Below, in pieces: positions 1-6,951 of a DNA stretch of 9,188 nucleotides. The translations under genes were made by a program, and so were the position numbers. This stretch comes from Thermomicrobiales bacterium (GTDB lineage Bacteria > Chloroflexota > Chloroflexia > Thermomicrobiales > UBA6265), in contig JAUJMG010000139.1 in assembly GCA_030446955.1 (NCBI GenBank), positions 1 to 9,188 of the forward strand. Direction: 5' to 3'. The notes under the pieces were generated by a model. That model was not told where the DNA came from, made no database searches, and worked only from the letters and a program-made list of their open reading frames with translations. The stretch's first letter is position 1. Each line of letters starts with the position of its first letter.

Positions 1-2229
1 GCCCGCCGCGTCCTCTTCCTGGTCGACCGCGCCAACCTCGGCCGCCAGACCCTCAAGGAGTTCCAGGCCTACACCGCGCCCGACGACGGCCGCAAGTTCA
101 CCGAGCTCTACAACGTCCAGCACCTTCAGTCCAACAAGCTCGATCCCGTCGCCAAGGTCTGCGTCACCACCATCCAGCGCCTCTACTCCATGCTCCGCGG
201 CGACCCCGACCTCGACCCCGCCCTGGAGGAAGGCTCCCAGTTCGACGCCGGCTCCGGCCTCCTGCTCAACCGCGAGCCGGTCCCCGTCGCCTACAACCCC
301 GCCATCCCCATCGAGTCCTTCGACGTCATCGTGGTCGACGAGTGCCACCGCTCCATCTACAACCTCTGGCGCCAGGTCCTGGAGTACTTCGACGCCTTCC
401 TGATCGGCCTCACCGCTACCCCGTCCAAGCAGACCTTTGGCTACTTCGACCAGAATCTGGTCATGGAGTACAACCACCAGCAGGCGGTTGCTGACGGCGT
501 CAACGTCGACTACGACGTCTACCGCATCCGCACTCGCGTCACCGAAGCAGGCTCCGTCGTCGAAGCCGGCGACTGGGTGGACCGCCGCGACCGCGCGACC
601 CGCGCCGTCCGCTGGGAGCAACTCGACGACGACCTCACCTACGAAGCCGCCGCCCTCGACCGCGACGTCGTCGCCCTGGATCAGATCCGCACCGTCGTCC
701 GCACTTTCAAGGACAACCTCTTCACGGAGATTTTTCCGGGCCGCACGGAGGTTCCCAAGACCCTCATCTACGCCAAGGACGACAGCCACGCCGACGACAT
801 CGTCCAGATCGTCCGCCAGGAGTTCGGCCGCGGCAACGACTTCTGCCAGAAGATCACCTACAAGACCGGCACCGCCCGCGTCGTCTCCCGCGAGACCCTC
901 GCGGACGGCACCGAGCACGAGGTGACGACCTTCAAATCCTCCGGGGTCAAAGCGGAAGACTTGCTCTCCTCCTTCCGCAACTCTTACGACCCCCGGATCG
1001 TCGTCACCGTCGACATGATCGCCACCGGCACCGACATCAAGCCGCTGGAGGCCGTCCTCTTCATGCGCGCCGTCAAGAGCCGCAACTTCTTCGAGCAGAT
1101 GAAAGGTCGCGGCGTCCGCGTCATCAGCCCGACCGACTTCCGCCAAGTCACCCCGGACGCCCAGGCCAAGCCCCGCTTCGTCCTGGTCGACTGCGTCGGC
1201 GTCACCGAGCAGGTCTTCACCGACGCCCCCTCCCTGGAGCGCCAGCCCACCGTCGCCTTCGGCAAGCTGCTCCAGGCCGTCGCCTTCGGCAGCCTCGACC
1301 CGGACCTGCTCTCCACCCTCGCCGGTGGCCTCTCCCGTCTCGACCGCGCACTCACGGACCGCGAGCGCCGCGACCTCACCGCGGCCGCGGGCGGCCTCAC
1401 CCTGCGCGACATCGCCGCCGACCTCGTCTCGGCCCTCGACCCGGACCGCCACCTCGCCGCCGCCCGCCAGGACGCCGGCTTGCCAGAGGGCGTGGACTCG
1501 ACCCTGCAGCAGACCGCCGCCGCCGCCCAGCGTCTCCTCCGCGCTGCCGCCTATCCCCTCGCGGCCAACCCCGATCTCCGGAACGCCCTGGAGACCGCCC
1601 GCCAGCGCTCCGAGCAGACCATCGACACCGTGACCAAAGACGAAGTTCTGGAGGCCGGCTACTCCGAGGCCGCCCGCGAGCGCGCCGCCGCCCTCACGAG
1701 TTCCTTCGAAGCCTTCCTCCAGGAGCACGGGGACGAGATCGCCGCCCTCCAGGTCCTCTACAGCCGACCCTACGCCCAGCGCCTCCGTTTCTCCGACCTG
1801 AAGGCCCTGGCCCAGACCATCGAAGCCCCGCCGCGAGCCTGGACCCCGGACACCCTCTGGCGCGCCTACGAAACGCTGGACCGCTCCAAAGTGCGCGGCT
1901 CCAGTCGCCGCGTCCTCACCGATGTCGTCTCCCTCGTCCGCTTCGCCCTCGGCCAGGAGGACGAACTTGTCCCCTTCCCGGACCGCGTGGCCGCCCGCTA
2001 CGCCGCCTGGCTCGCTCAGCAGGAGGCCAACGGCCGCCGCTTCAGCCCGGAGCAGCGCCGCTGGCTCGACGCCATCCGCGACCACGTCGCCGCCAGCCTC
2101 CGCATCGACGTCGACGATTTTGATGAGACCCCCTTCACGCAGCAAGGCGGTCTCGGTCGCGCCTACGACCTGTTTGGCACGGCCCTCAACCCACTATTGG
2201 AGGAACTGAACGAGGTGTTGGCGGCGTGA
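1..2229 (+). CDS. hsdR: Type I restriction enzyme subunit R (HsdR), 5' end outside the window
   Basis: This is the ATP-dependent DNA translocase and endonuclease subunit of a type I RM complex, which cuts DNA unmethylated at the HsdS-specified site. The frame is open from base 1, giving 742 visible residues; the N-terminus, with the HSDR_N nuclease domain and Walker A motif, lies upstream. Visible superfamily 2 helicase motifs are: Ia-like VLFLVDR (residues 4-10), DECH box (113-116), LTATP (137-141), motif V region with ATGTDIK (about 341-347) and motif VI-like EQMKGRGVR (365-373). The last ~200 residues resemble the EcoEI_R_C domain, including a phenylalanine- and leucine-rich end with LNPLLEELN. 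The long helical stretch between (about 450-600) fits the linker seen in this family. The stop overlaps the hsdS start (GTGA), suggesting translational coupling. No frameshift is seen. The subunit identity is secure; assignment to the EcoEI-like branch rests on the C-terminus alone. Confidence 0.96.
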   Translation, partial: ARRVLFLVDRANLGRQTLKEFQAYTAPDDGRKFTELYNVQHLQSNKLDPVAKVCVTTIQRLYSMLRGDPDLDPALEEGSQFDAGSGLLLNREPVPVAYNPAIPIESFDVIVVDECHRSIYNLWRQVLEYFDAFLIGLTATPSKQTFGYFDQNLVMEYNHQQAVADGVNVDYDVYRIRTRVTEAGSVVEAGDWVDRRDRATRAVRWEQLDDDLTYEAAALDRDVVALDQIRTVVRTFKDNLFTEIFPGRTEVPKTLIYAKDDSHADDIVQIVRQEFGRGNDFCQKITYKTGTARVVSRETLADGTEHEVTTFKSSGVKAEDLLSSFRNSYDPRIVVTVDMIATGTDIKPLEAVLFMRAVKSRNFFEQMKGRGVRVISPTDFRQVTPDAQAKPRFVLVDCVGVTEQVFTDAPSLERQPTVAFGKLLQAVAFGSLDPDLLSTLAGGLSRLDRALTDRERRDLTAAAGGLTLRDIAADLVSALDPDRHLAAARQDAGLPEGVDSTLQQTAAAAQRLLRAAAYPLAANPDLRNALETARQRSEQTIDTVTKDEVLEAGYSEAARERAAALTSSFEAFLQEHGDEIAALQVLYSRPYAQRLRFSDLKALAQTIEAPPRAWTPDTLWRAYETLDRSKVRGSSRRVLTDVVSLVRFALGQEDELVPFPDRVAARYAAWLAQQEANGRRFSPEQRRWLDAIRDHVAASLRIDVDDFDETPFTQQGGLGRAYDLFGTALNPLLEELNEVLAA

Positions 2230-3782
2230 GTGTCAACTGGTTGGAGAAATTGCCGGATGGATGGAGTTGGAGCACCCTCGGAGAAGTCACAAGCGGAAGG
2301 ATTGATCAAGGAGGACCGGATGCCTCCCCTGACTTCGTCTATATCGACATAAGCAGCATTGACAACCGGACGAAAAGGATTACCGCTCCTAAGCGTCTGC
2401 ACACCTCTGAGGCACCCAGCCGAGCCCGACAACGTTTACAAGCGCAGGACGTATTGGTTTCAATGACCCGCCCGAATCTCAATGCCGTGGCTATAGTGCC
2501 AGATGAGCATGACGGCGCCGTGGGTTCCACGGGTTTTCATGTCCTCAGATCAGGATCTATCGTCTCCCGCTGGCTGTTCTATCTCGTTCAGACGGAAGCC
2601 TTCATCGATTCCATGTCCAAGCTGGTCCAGGGAGCTCTTTACCCGGCCGTGCGACCGAAAGATATCCAGGCGTTTAGATTTCCTGTCGCCCCCCTCCCCG
2701 AACAACACCGCATCGTCGCCGCCATCGAGGAGCAGTTCACGCGGCTGGACGCGGCGGTCGCGGCGCTGGAGCGGGCGCGGACCAACCTCAAGCGATACCG
2801 TTCCGCCGTCCTCACCGCCGCCTGCACCGGCCGCCTCGTTCCCACCGAAGCCGCCCTCGCCCGCGCCGAAGGCCGCGACTACGAGACAGGCGAAGAATTG
2901 CTCGCACGCATCCTTAGGGAGCGGCATGCTCACTGGGGGGCTCGCCTTCAGGGAAGAGCTAACGGCTCAGGTAAGTCCAAGCACGAGGAACCGGGACCGC
3001 AGGGGATCATCGATGAGGCCAACGTGCCAGAGGGCTGGGCCTGGGCGCAGTTCGATCAACTCCTGGTCTTCCTACGTAACGGTATCTCTGCTCGACCAGA
3101 CGCGAGTGTCGGCACTCCTATCCTGAGAATCAGCGCGCTACGGCCCATGTCCGTAAACATGGACGATCTCCGCTTCTTGTCAGGCGCTCCGGAGAACTAC
3201 GCCGACTACTTCCTAGACGCGGGAGACCTACTGTTCACTAGATACAACGGCAACCCGAATCTGGTAGGGGTTTGCGGAGTCGTTCGCTCCACCCGCGGGA
3301 ATGTCGTTCACCCCGACAAACTTATCCGAGCCAAGGTGGTCCCTACCCTCGTACTACCAGAGTTTCTGGAGATTGTGCTCAACACCGGCACATCTCGAGC
3401 TTTTCTCGCCAGGCGAGTCCGAACAACAGCGGGGCAGTCCGGCGTGTCGGGAGGCGACATTCGAGGCATCCCGGTACCGCTTCCTCCCCTCGCTGGGCAG
3501 CACCGCATCGTGGCCGAGGTCGAGCGGCGGCTGTCGGTCCTGGACGATTTGGAGGCGGTGGTCACCACCGACCTCAAGCGTGCCGAGCGAATGCGCCAAG
3601 CCATCCTCCGCCGCGCCTTCGCCGGCCGACTCGTCCCCCGGGACCCTGACGACGAACCCGCCATCGCCCTGCTGGCACGAATCAAGGCGGAGCGAGTAAT
3701 GGGTGAAGATGGTGGGCGCAACCGAGCGGTCAGTGGTAAGCGATCACGGAAAACGCGGGAGGGACAACTTGCCCTCGGATAG
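2226..3782 (+). CDS. hsdS: Type I restriction-modification specificity subunit (HsdS)
   Basis: This 518-residue subunit recognises the bipartite DNA target and tethers two HsdM and up to two HsdR subunits. It has the usual two-fold architecture: target recognition domain 1 (about residues 8-156, opening with LPDGWSWSTLGEV), conserved helical spacer 1 (157-206, from PLPEQHRIV to TGRLVP), target recognition domain 2 (about 268-417, opening with VPEGWAWAQF), and spacer 2 (418-471, from PLPPLAGQHRIV to AGRLVP). The two spacers are clear internal repeats of each other. The GTG start overlaps the hsdR stop by 4 nt. The length is slightly above the common 400-450 residues because of a linker at about 207-267 and a basic tail after 490. 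Both recognition domains are visibly less GC-rich than the spacers, which suggests domain exchange. The recognised DNA sequence cannot be read from the protein. Confidence 0.95.
   Translation: MSVNWLEKLPDGWSWSTLGEVTSGRIDQGGPDASPDFVYIDISSIDNRTKRITAPKRLHTSEAPSRARQRLQAQDVLVSMTRPNLNAVAIVPDEHDGAVGSTGFHVLRSGSIVSRWLFYLVQTEAFIDSMSKLVQGALYPAVRPKDIQAFRFPVAPLPEQHRIVAAIEEQFTRLDAAVAALERARTNLKRYRSAVLTAACTGRLVPTEAALARAEGRDYETGEELLARILRERHAHWGARLQGRANGSGKSKHEEPGPQGIIDEANVPEGWAWAQFDQLLVFLRNGISARPDASVGTPILRISALRPMSVNMDDLRFLSGAPENYADYFLDAGDLLFTRYNGNPNLVGVCGVVRSTRGNVVHPDKLIRAKVVPTLVLPEFLEIVLNTGTSRAFLARRVRTTAGQSGVSGGDIRGIPVPLPPLAGQHRIVAEVERRLSVLDDLEAVVTTDLKRAERMRQAILRRAFAGRLVPRDPDDEPAIALLARIKAERVMGEDGGRNRAVSGKRSRKTREGQLALG
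2245..2690 (+). other. HsdS target recognition domain 1, low-GC segment
   Basis: This part of hsdS encodes the first DNA-binding domain. Its composition differs from its surroundings: bases 2341-2400 contain 29 G+C of 60 and 2401-2460 contain 34 of 60. By contrast, 1441-1500 in hsdR has 48 of 60 and 2761-2820 in the adjacent hsdS spacer has 44 of 60. Codons such as ATA and AGA and A/T-ending codons, rare in hsdR and hsdM, occur here. Edges are approximate. Exchange of recognition domains by recombination in the conserved spacers is well known for type I systems; that it happened here is inferred. Confidence 0.6.
3030..3480 (+). other. HsdS target recognition domain 2, atypical composition
   Basis: This part of hsdS encodes the second DNA-binding domain, between the two conserved spacers. 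It is less GC-rich than hsdR, hsdM and the spacers (37 G+C of 60 at 3241-3300) and uses A/T-ending codons more freely. The shift is milder than in recognition domain 1. Edges are approximate. The two halves may have been acquired separately, but that is inference. Confidence 0.5.
3757..3763 (+). promoter_or_regulatory. Ribosome binding site deciding a TTG start
   Basis: GGGAGGG lies inside the last codons of hsdS, 5 nt before TTG 3769. This spacing favours TTG 3769 over the upstream GTG 3703 and the downstream GTG 3805, neither of which has a comparable purine run. Homology of the product only becomes evident from about 3805, so the start remains an inference. Confidence 0.5.
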
Positions 3783-4696
3783 AACGCACCGGCGCGGCGT
3801 CTCGGTGCGGCTCTTCTTGGTCGACGGCACCCCGGACGGCCTACGCTCCGTGGAAAAGTCGAACTGGACCGGCGTCGCCATGACCTGCTCCCGTGCCCAG
3901 TATCCCGATCCCGGCGTGCGAAGCCGGGAGGAGTTTGGCCGACCCGGTGTCTATGTCCTGGTTGGCCCCTCCCCATCCGGTGGCACCCGCCAGGCCGTCT
4001 ACGTAGGCCAGGCCGACGTTGCCCGCGACCGGCTCGACTCTCATCTACGTGGCAAGGATTTTTGGACCCACCTCGTCTTGTTCTCTAGCAAGGACGCCAA
4101 CCTCAACAAGGCTCACGTGCAGTACCTGGAGGCGCGGCTCATTGAGCTGGCACGCCGACAAGCGCGCCGATCTGGAGAACGAAACGATTCCGAGCAGACC
4201 AAACCTATCAGAAGCGGACACCGCCGACGCCGAATCCTTCTTGGAAGACATGCTGCTCATCTACCCGCTCCTCGGCGTGACAGCGTTCGAAGTGGCTACT
4301 GCCGAACTGCCCCGTAACTTCCCTGAAGCGCCGCTCCTCTACATAAGGCGAGGCGGCGCAAGCGCGGTCGGGCGGGATACGCCGGAAGGCTTCGTGGTCC
4401 TCAAAGGTTCCACCGGACGAATCCGAGCGACGGATGCGACCCAACGGTACATCCTGACGCTGCGGCAAAAGCTCCTTCAGGATGGGGTGATGATCGAAGC
4501 AGACGGCATGCTGAGATTGACGCAGGACTACCCGTTTGAGTCGCCGTCGACCGCGGCGGCGGCGCTGATGGGGCGCAACGCGAACGGGCGGGAGGAATGG
4601 AAGGACGAAACTGGCCAAACGCTGAAGGAGATCCAAGCGGCCCTCCTTCCCCCGTTAGCTAGTACCGCCGCCACCGGCACAGGCATCGAGGAGTAG
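3769..4696 (+). pseudogene. GIY-YIG nuclease-family protein with DUF4357, apparently frameshifted
   Basis: The product resembles GIY-YIG/DUF4357 proteins that often accompany RM loci; their exact role is not settled. From TTG 3769 the first frame gives RLFLVDGTP near the N-terminus, GVY (60-62), YVG (78-80), a basic stretch ARDRL, DFW, and YLEARLIEL with the likely catalytic Glu121. Around 4150-4156 the family match jumps to the +1 frame, which continues through ADKRADLEN, a leucine-rich stretch and the DUF4357 region (about 4330-4650, with EGFVVLKGS) to TAG at 4694-4696. Removing one base near 4153 gives a 308-residue protein, a normal length. Unrepaired, the first frame ends at 4317. TTG 3769 is preferred as start because GGGAGGG (3757-3763) lies 5 nt upstream; GTG 3703 and GTG 3805 are alternatives. 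The gene overlaps the end of hsdS by 14 nt and ends 10 nt before hsdM. The frameshift may be decay or a sequencing error. Confidence 0.8.
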
Positions 4697-4706
4697 CGAA
4701 GGAACT

Positions 4707-6217
4707 ATGGCCAGCAACCACGCCCAACAGGTCGTCTCCAAGCTCTGGAACTACTGCAACGTCCTCCGGGACGACGGCCTCTCCTACGGCGACTACGTCG
4801 AGCAGCTCACCTATCTCCTCTTCCTCAAGATGGCCCACGAGCGCACCCAGCCCCCCTACAACCAGCCCTCCGCCATCCCGGCCGGCCACGACTGGCCCAG
4901 CCTGGTCGCCCGCGACGGCGATGCCCTCGAAGTCCACTACCGCCACACCCTGGAGACCCTCGGCCGTTGCCCCGGCATGCTCGGCGTCATCTTTCGCAAG
5001 GCCCAAAACAAGATCCAGGGCCCCGCCAAGCTTCGCCGCCTCGTCGCCGACCTCATCGACCGCGAGCGCTGGACCACCCTCGACGCCGACGTCAAGGGTG
5101 ACGCCTACGAGGGCCTCCTGGAGAAGAACGCCCAGGACACCAAGGGCGGCGCCGGCCAGTACTTCACCCCCCGCCCCCTCATCCAGGCCATCGTCGACGT
5201 CGTCCGGCCCGCTCCCGGCGAGACGATCTGCGACCCTGCCTGCGGCACCGGCGGCTTCCTCCTTGCCGCCCACGACCACGTCGCCACGCACTATGCCCTC
5301 GACCGCGATCAGAAGCGCCACCTCCGCCTCGACGCCCTCCGCGGCGTGGAATTGGTCGATGGCGTCACCCGCCTCTGCGCCATGAACCTGCTCCTCCACG
5401 GCATCGGGCCCGTCTCCGACGAGGCCGATCCCCCCGTCAAGACCGACGACAGTCTCCGCGCCGACCCCAGCGCCCGCTTCGATGTCGTCCTCTCCAATCC
5501 GCCCTTCGGCCGCAAGTCCAGCGTCATGACCGTCACCGCCGAGGGCGACCAGGAGCGCGAAGCCCTCACGGTGGTCCGGGACGACTTCTGGGCCAGCACC
5601 TCCAACAAACAGCTCAACTTTGTCCAGCACATCAAGACCATCCTGGCAATCCCCGGCCGCGCTGCCGTGGTCGTGCCGGACAACGTCCTCTTCGAGGGCG
5701 GCGCCGGCGAGACGGTCCGTCGCAAGCTGCTCCACGAGTGCGACGTCCACACCCTGCTCCGCCTGCCGACCGGCATCTTCTACGCCCAGGGCGTCAAGGC
5801 GAACGTCCTCTTCTTCGACAAGAAGCCCGCCAGCCCCACCCCCTGGACCAAAACCCTCTGGATTTACGACCTCCGCACCAACGTCCGCCTCACCCTCAAA
5901 ACCAACCCCCTCAAGCGCGCCGACCTGGACGAGTTCGTCGCCTGCTACCGTCCGGAGAACCGCTACGCCCGCGTCCCCACCTGGTCCCAGGACAGCCCCG
6001 CCGGCCGGTGGCGCCCCTACCCAAGGACGAGCTGCTCGCCCGTGATAAAGCCAGCCTTGACCTCTTCTGGCTCAAAGACGACGCCCTGGAGGATGCCGCC
6101 ACCCTCGCTGACCCCGATCTCCTCGCCGCCGAGATCGTCGAAGACCTCCGCGCCGCCCTGGAGCAGTTCGAAACCATCGCCGCCGACCTCGCCCCGACCC
6201 GGGTTCCCGCTGATTAA
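4707..6217 (+). pseudogene. hsdM: Type I restriction-modification methyltransferase subunit (HsdM), apparently frameshifted near the 3' end
   Basis: This is the SAM-dependent adenine-N6 methyltransferase subunit. It modifies host sites and, with HsdS, forms the DNA-recognition core that HsdR needs. An N-terminal HsdM_N helical domain (about residues 5-135) is followed by the N6_Mtase domain with QYFTPR (151-156), the SAM-binding motif DPACGTGGF (176-184) and catalytic NPPF (264-267). After Tyr438 (codon 6018-6020) the frame slips: the continuing frame runs on to 6416 as a Pro/Ser-rich non-family tail, while the expected C-terminal sequence (KDELLARDKASLDLFWLKD, then AAEIVEDLRAALEQF) lies in another frame from 6023 to TAA 6215-6217. 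Restoring one C in the CCC run at 6020-6022 gives a 503-residue protein, the usual HsdM length. ATG 4707 has AAGGA just upstream (4699-4703). Without repair the C-terminal helices that contact HsdS would be lost. A homopolymer sequencing error is as likely as a true mutation. Confidence 0.9.
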
Positions 6218-6247
6218 CCCTCCCCACCTCACACCCAATGGGAGGGT
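6217..6247 (+). terminator. Weak hairpin at the end of hsdM
   Basis: ACCCTCCC (6217-6224) and GGGAGGGT (6240-6247) form an 8-bp perfect stem with a 15-nt loop, beginning at the last base of the in-frame hsdM stop codon. No T-tract follows, so it is not a canonical intrinsic terminator. Its place at the operon end makes a role in 3' end formation or RNA stability possible. A second CCCTCCC at 6262-6268 could compete for the same GGGAGGG arm. Confidence 0.35.
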
Positions 6248-6302
6248 CCCCCACCCGTCGCCCCTCCCGCAACCACCCCATCCAGTCCCGCCACCCCCGC
6301 CG

Positions 6303-6327
6303 GTAGGGGCGACCCGCCGGGTCGCCC
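6303..6327. repeat. Palindromic intergenic repeat, copy 1
   Basis: The 25-nt unit begins GTAGGGGCGACCC and ends GGGTCGCCC. A perfect 9-bp stem (6307-6315 with 6319-6327) encloses the 3-nt loop GCC. It differs from copy 2 at one base, in the loop. The stem-loop form and intergenic position are like REP-type elements. Two copies in one spacer suggest a dispersed genomic repeat, but the genome-wide copy number cannot be seen here. Confidence 0.75.
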
Positions 6328-6725
6328 GTCTCGCATCAGCCCGACATCCCCGCACGTCACCTCTCCTAACGTGCCTCCTGGGTCCTTTTCTTCCCTCGGT
6401 CGATCGCCTACCCTGACTCCCAAGCGGTCTGCTCCCGGTGGGACAGCGGGACCTGGGCAGCGCCTCATCCTGCTCGGGACCGTCCTCCCGTCATCCGAGA
6501 CCCGGGAGCTCACCCCGGTCACCCCGAGCCTCTCCCCGCCGTCCGCAGTGGCCCCATCCCCACCAGACCGCGTCTCCCTCCCGGACCCGTGCCTCTGGTG
6601 CCGGAGCGTGCCGTGGAGGCCCGCGAGGCCATGACACCGTGTCGTGCAGCCCGGTCCGGAGGGCACGCCGGTGCCTCCGAGACCCCTCACCAAGGGAACA
6701 GAGCGCTGAGGCACCAAGGCCCGTC

Positions 6726-6750
6726 GTAGGGGCGACCCGCTGGGTCGCCC
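6726..6750. repeat. Palindromic intergenic repeat, copy 2
   Basis: This copy lies in the same orientation as copy 1, with the same 9-bp arms (6730-6738 with 6742-6750) and loop GCT instead of GCC. The single difference falls in the loop, so the stem is conserved. Flanking bases before GTAG and after GCCC do not match copy 1, so the repeat unit seems to be just this hairpin. Confidence 0.75.
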
Positions 6751-6872
6751 GGCCCCGCCGCCAGCCGCTCCCGCCTCCCGTCACCCCGCCCCGCTCCCTG
6801 TCTTCCCCCAGCATTGGCGGGCCGGGTGGCGAACCATCCCCCATCCCCCTCCGCCCCCTCGTCCCCCTCCGC

Positions 6873-6878
6873 TACAAT
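6873..6878 (+). promoter_or_regulatory. Candidate -10 box for the aldehyde dehydrogenase gene
   Basis: TACAAT matches the sigma-70-type -10 consensus at five of six positions and stands out within GC-rich DNA. It lies 58 nt (to GTG 6931) or 79 nt (to ATG 6952) upstream of the start. No good -35 box is seen at the usual distance. The following leader contains a small hairpin GCGAC-AGGAC-GTCGC (6896-6910) just before GGGGAG (6915-6920). Confidence 0.35.
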
Positions 6879-6951
6879 TCCTCCCCATCACTCGCGCGAC
6901 AGGACGTCGCTCACGGGGAGCACCCAACCAGTGGCAGCACCAGCCCACACT

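Larger units (their letters stand above)
6218..6930. other. Long GC-rich intergenic spacer with no credible gene
   Basis: About 710 bases separate the family-consistent end of hsdM from the aldehyde dehydrogenase. Frames open through here translate to Pro/Ser/Arg-rich sequence without family features, as expected from GC-rich DNA. I find no tRNA, rRNA or riboswitch core that I can support. What can be seen is a hairpin at the hsdM end, two copies of a palindromic repeat (6303-6327 and 6726-6750), a short dyad GACAC-C-GTGTC at 6633-6643, and a TACAAT box at 6873-6878. Confidence 0.6.

Noticed and set aside
4019..4153. Separate gene starting at ATG 4019 for the DUF4357 part
   Set aside because: The part of this frame before 4154 is not family-like, while the GIY-YIG frame covers the same bases with clear motifs; DUF4357 is better seen as the second half of the frameshifted gene.
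4659..5750. 363-codon open frame on the minus strand
   Set aside because: It is antisense to hsdM, of low-complexity Gly/Ala/Val/Glu composition, and has no recognisable domain.
6008..6030. Programmed ribosomal frameshift in hsdM
   Set aside because: No canonical X-XXY-YYZ slippery heptamer or supporting downstream structure was recognised, and a single missing C in a C run is the simpler explanation.
6023..6416. Pro/Ser-rich C-terminal extension of HsdM read in its first frame
   Set aside because: The family C-terminus is found in another frame over the same bases up to 6217, so the extension is best explained by the frameshift and not as a novel domain.
6229..6717. Possible small protein on the minus strand in the long spacer
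   Set aside because: Gly/Arg/Pro-rich with no motif and no clear ribosome site; open frames of this size are expected by chance in DNA this GC-rich.
6380..6720. Possible riboswitch or T-box leader in the spacer
   Set aside because: A GGGAGCAGACC-like string on the minus strand recalled T-box stem I, but the conserved GGTGGTACCGCG antiterminator sequence and a suitable downstream gene are absent on either strand.
6303..6750. CRISPR array
   Set aside because: There are only two repeat units, about 400 bp apart, and they are self-complementary without regular spacers.
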